A DNA stretch of 6,719 bases. Origin: CAZJCK01 sp964544635. Lineage in GTDB: Bacteria > Zixibacteria > MSB-5A5 > GN15 > FEB-12. Where the stretch lies: positions 1 through 6,719 of the forward strand of contig CAZJCK010000115.1 of NCBI GenBank assembly GCA_964544635.1, in the 5' to 3' direction. Below are positions 6,241-6,719 of this stretch, one piece after another (the stretch's first letter is position 1; each line of letters opens with the position of its first letter). Both the position numbers and the translations under genes were made by a program. The notes beneath the pieces are model-generated. The model saw only the letters and a list, made by a program, of their open reading frames with translations, did not search any database and was not told the origin of the DNA.

Positions 6241-6269
6241 GCCGGCAGTTCACTTTGTCTGCCGCCGGC
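6241..6269. repeat. Imperfect inverted repeat between the two REP-like elements
   Basis: GCCGGCAG (6241-6248) faces CTGCC...CCGGC (6259-6269), with three extra bases in the right arm and a ten-base loop. Placed between two same-direction REP-like elements it makes a composite block of three hairpins, comparable in plan to the mosaic REP clusters (BIMEs) known in enterobacteria. Confidence 0.5.
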
Positions 6270-6284
6270 ATCCTTCGGCTCGCC

Positions 6285-6312
6285 GTGCGGCGGGTACGTC
6301 CTCGCGCCCGCC
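6285..6312 (+). repeat. REP-like palindromic element 3
   Basis: GTGC (6285-6288), GGCGGGTACG, loop TCCT, then CGCGCCCGCC. Two stem positions differ from perfect pairing, one of them a G-T pair. It has the same orientation as element 2, 87 bp further on. Confidence 0.72.
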
Positions 6313-6422
6313 GATGTCGGTGCCGTAAACGTCTGTCGGTTGTAGCTCCGGGAAAACCGGTCGATGACCGGATACAACAATACCACGGTTCACTCGGTGT
6401 CGCCGTGGCTGATACAAAAACA
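6313..6422. other. Gene-free stretch with two stem-loops
   Basis: No credible coding frame is seen. Two clean inverted repeats are present: CCGGTC-GAT-GACCGG (6357-6371) and CCACGG (6383-6388) with CCGTGG (6403-6408) around a 14-base loop. Together with the terminator at 6423-6440 they form three consecutive hairpins. The stretch may include the rsgA promoter, but no good hexamers stand out. Confidence 0.4.
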
Positions 6423-6573
6423 GCCGCCCAACAAGGCGGCCGACTGCAATTCGAATTGAACTGCTAACCGATCAGACCGTCGCTCCCGGGCACAACACGA
6501 CAATTGTCTTTTGCGATACAATGGCCATATCCGGTTATGCCTCCTTTGAGGGGGTGGTCAATTTCGGTTAACT
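6416..6573 (-). ncRNA. Candidate short transcription unit (small RNA or small peptide gene)
   Basis: A possible promoter (6580-6607) and an intrinsic terminator (6423-6440) bracket about 160 bases on the minus strand. Inside is AAGGAGG (6546-6540) followed 11 bases later by an ATG that opens an 18-codon frame, 6528-6472, encoding MAIVSQKTIVVLCPGATV. A different frame, open from TTG at 6607 to TAG at 6464, would give 47 residues with two cysteines (GYGHCIAKDNC) after a Lys-Gly-Gly, but its TTG coincides with the -35 box and has no ribosome-binding site. Palindromes GACAATTGTC (6499-6508) and CAATTCGAATTG (6447-6458) also lie here. I do not recognise a known RNA family. All of this is prediction. 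Confidence 0.3.
6423..6440 (-). terminator. Intrinsic terminator, minus strand
   Basis: GCCGCC (6423-6428) pairs with GGCGGC (6435-6440) around a six-base loop, and on the minus strand the stem is followed by TG and five Ts (complement of 6416-6420). It would end a transcript coming from the right, although no conventional gene is seen there. On the plus strand no T-run follows. Confidence 0.6.
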
Positions 6574-6579
6574 TGTCCC

Positions 6580-6607
6580 AAGATACGTTGTTGCGGGGAT
6601 CTGTCAA
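6580..6607 (-). promoter_or_regulatory. Possible sigma70-type promoter, leftward
   Basis: On the minus strand TTGACA (6607-6602) is followed after 16 bases by TATCTT (6585-6580). The -35 box is a perfect consensus and the -10 box matches four of six positions. Transcription would begin near 6573 and run to the terminator at 6423-6440. Consensus-based reading is uncertain in an organism whose sigma factors are unknown. Confidence 0.4.
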
Positions 6608-6642
6608 CGAAAAAGAGAGCCGGGCCGGGGCTGAATAACCGC

Positions 6643-6671
6643 TTGCACGATCCGGTATAGGTCAGTATATT
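6643..6671 (+). promoter_or_regulatory. Possible sigma70-type promoter, rightward
   Basis: TTGCAC (6643-6648), a 17-base spacer and TATATT (6666-6671) make a plausible promoter that fires toward the right edge. It stands back to back with the leftward promoter at 6580-6607. The gene it would serve lies outside the window, apart perhaps from an ATG at 6717-6719. Confidence 0.4.
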
Positions 6672-6683
6672 GGGCGGCTCATA

Positions 6684-6705
6684 CGGAAAAACGGAGGTTT
6701 TTCCG
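6684..6705 (+). promoter_or_regulatory. Leader stem-loop with a GGAG loop
   Basis: CGGAAAAAC (6684-6692) and GTTTTTCCG (6697-6705) are perfect nine-base arms around GGAG. It begins about six bases after the expected start point of the rightward promoter, so it would be close to the 5' end of the mRNA. A GGAGG (6693-6697) is thus enclosed in the loop and first stem pair. It could protect the 5' end, mask a ribosome-binding site or, on the other strand, act as a regulator site. Confidence 0.4.
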
Positions 6706-6719
6706 CCAGATTTGAAATG

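Noticed and set aside
5379..6386. Long minus-strand frame of 335 codons over rsgA
   Set aside because: It overlaps rsgA in another frame, is extremely Arg/Gly/Pro-rich as expected of a GC-rich shadow, and translates the REP-like repeats.
6693..6719. GGAGG at 6693-6697 as ribosome-binding site for ATG 6717-6719
   Set aside because: A 19-base spacing is too long and only one codon is visible, so no gene is called.

Overview
This is a bacterial window of moderately high GC, evidently from a draft or metagenome-derived assembly because it contains a run of ten Ns at 3987-3996. Gene content and style (a secreted protein with an NGFRVYSPDGA-type segment, an orphan type III polyketide synthase, a bacilliredoxin, and REP-like GGCGGGTACG palindromes with a RAYT transposase) make me think of an uncultured lineage such as Zixibacteria or another FCB-group bacterium. 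That placement is from memory and is an inference; no rRNA or other taxonomic marker is present.

Layout. (1) 1-1061, minus: the N-terminal 353 codons of a large secreted protein that runs off the left edge. (2) 1322-1744, minus: a REP-associated tyrosine transposase (RAYT, Y1/HUH family). Its catalytic tyrosine position reads Phe and its N-terminus appears frameshifted. A REP-like hairpin (1829-1856) lies just upstream in the same orientation. (3) 1997-2344, plus: a small single-domain cupin with a very strong Shine-Dalgarno. (4) 2415-3017, minus: a complete Mn-type superoxide dismutase, convergent with the cupin, with an intrinsic terminator at 2357-2380. (5) 3236-3748, plus: a bacilliredoxin (BrxA/BrxB, YphP/YqiW family) with a C-terminal extension, divergent from the SOD and followed by a terminator. 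(6) 3856-4931, plus: a type III polyketide synthase interrupted by the assembly gap. (7) 4967-5050: 27/28-bp tandem repeats ending in a perfect hairpin, between convergent genes. (8) 5090-6178, minus: rsgA, the ribosome small-subunit maturation GTPase, with two more REP-like elements immediately upstream (6198-6312). (9) 6313-6719: no conventional gene. It holds stem-loops, a possible short minus-strand transcription unit with its own promoter and terminator, and a rightward promoter with a leader hairpin aimed past the window edge.

Functional links. SOD and bacilliredoxin form a divergent pair that fits an oxidative/thiol-stress theme; the cupin could belong to it but nothing proves this. 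The RAYT and the three 28-bp GTGC-plus-hairpin elements form a coherent RAYT-REP picture, with the resident transposase possibly decayed and its repeats lying in intergenic regions, notably 20-odd bases ahead of the rsgA start. The polyketide synthase stands alone without visible tailoring genes.
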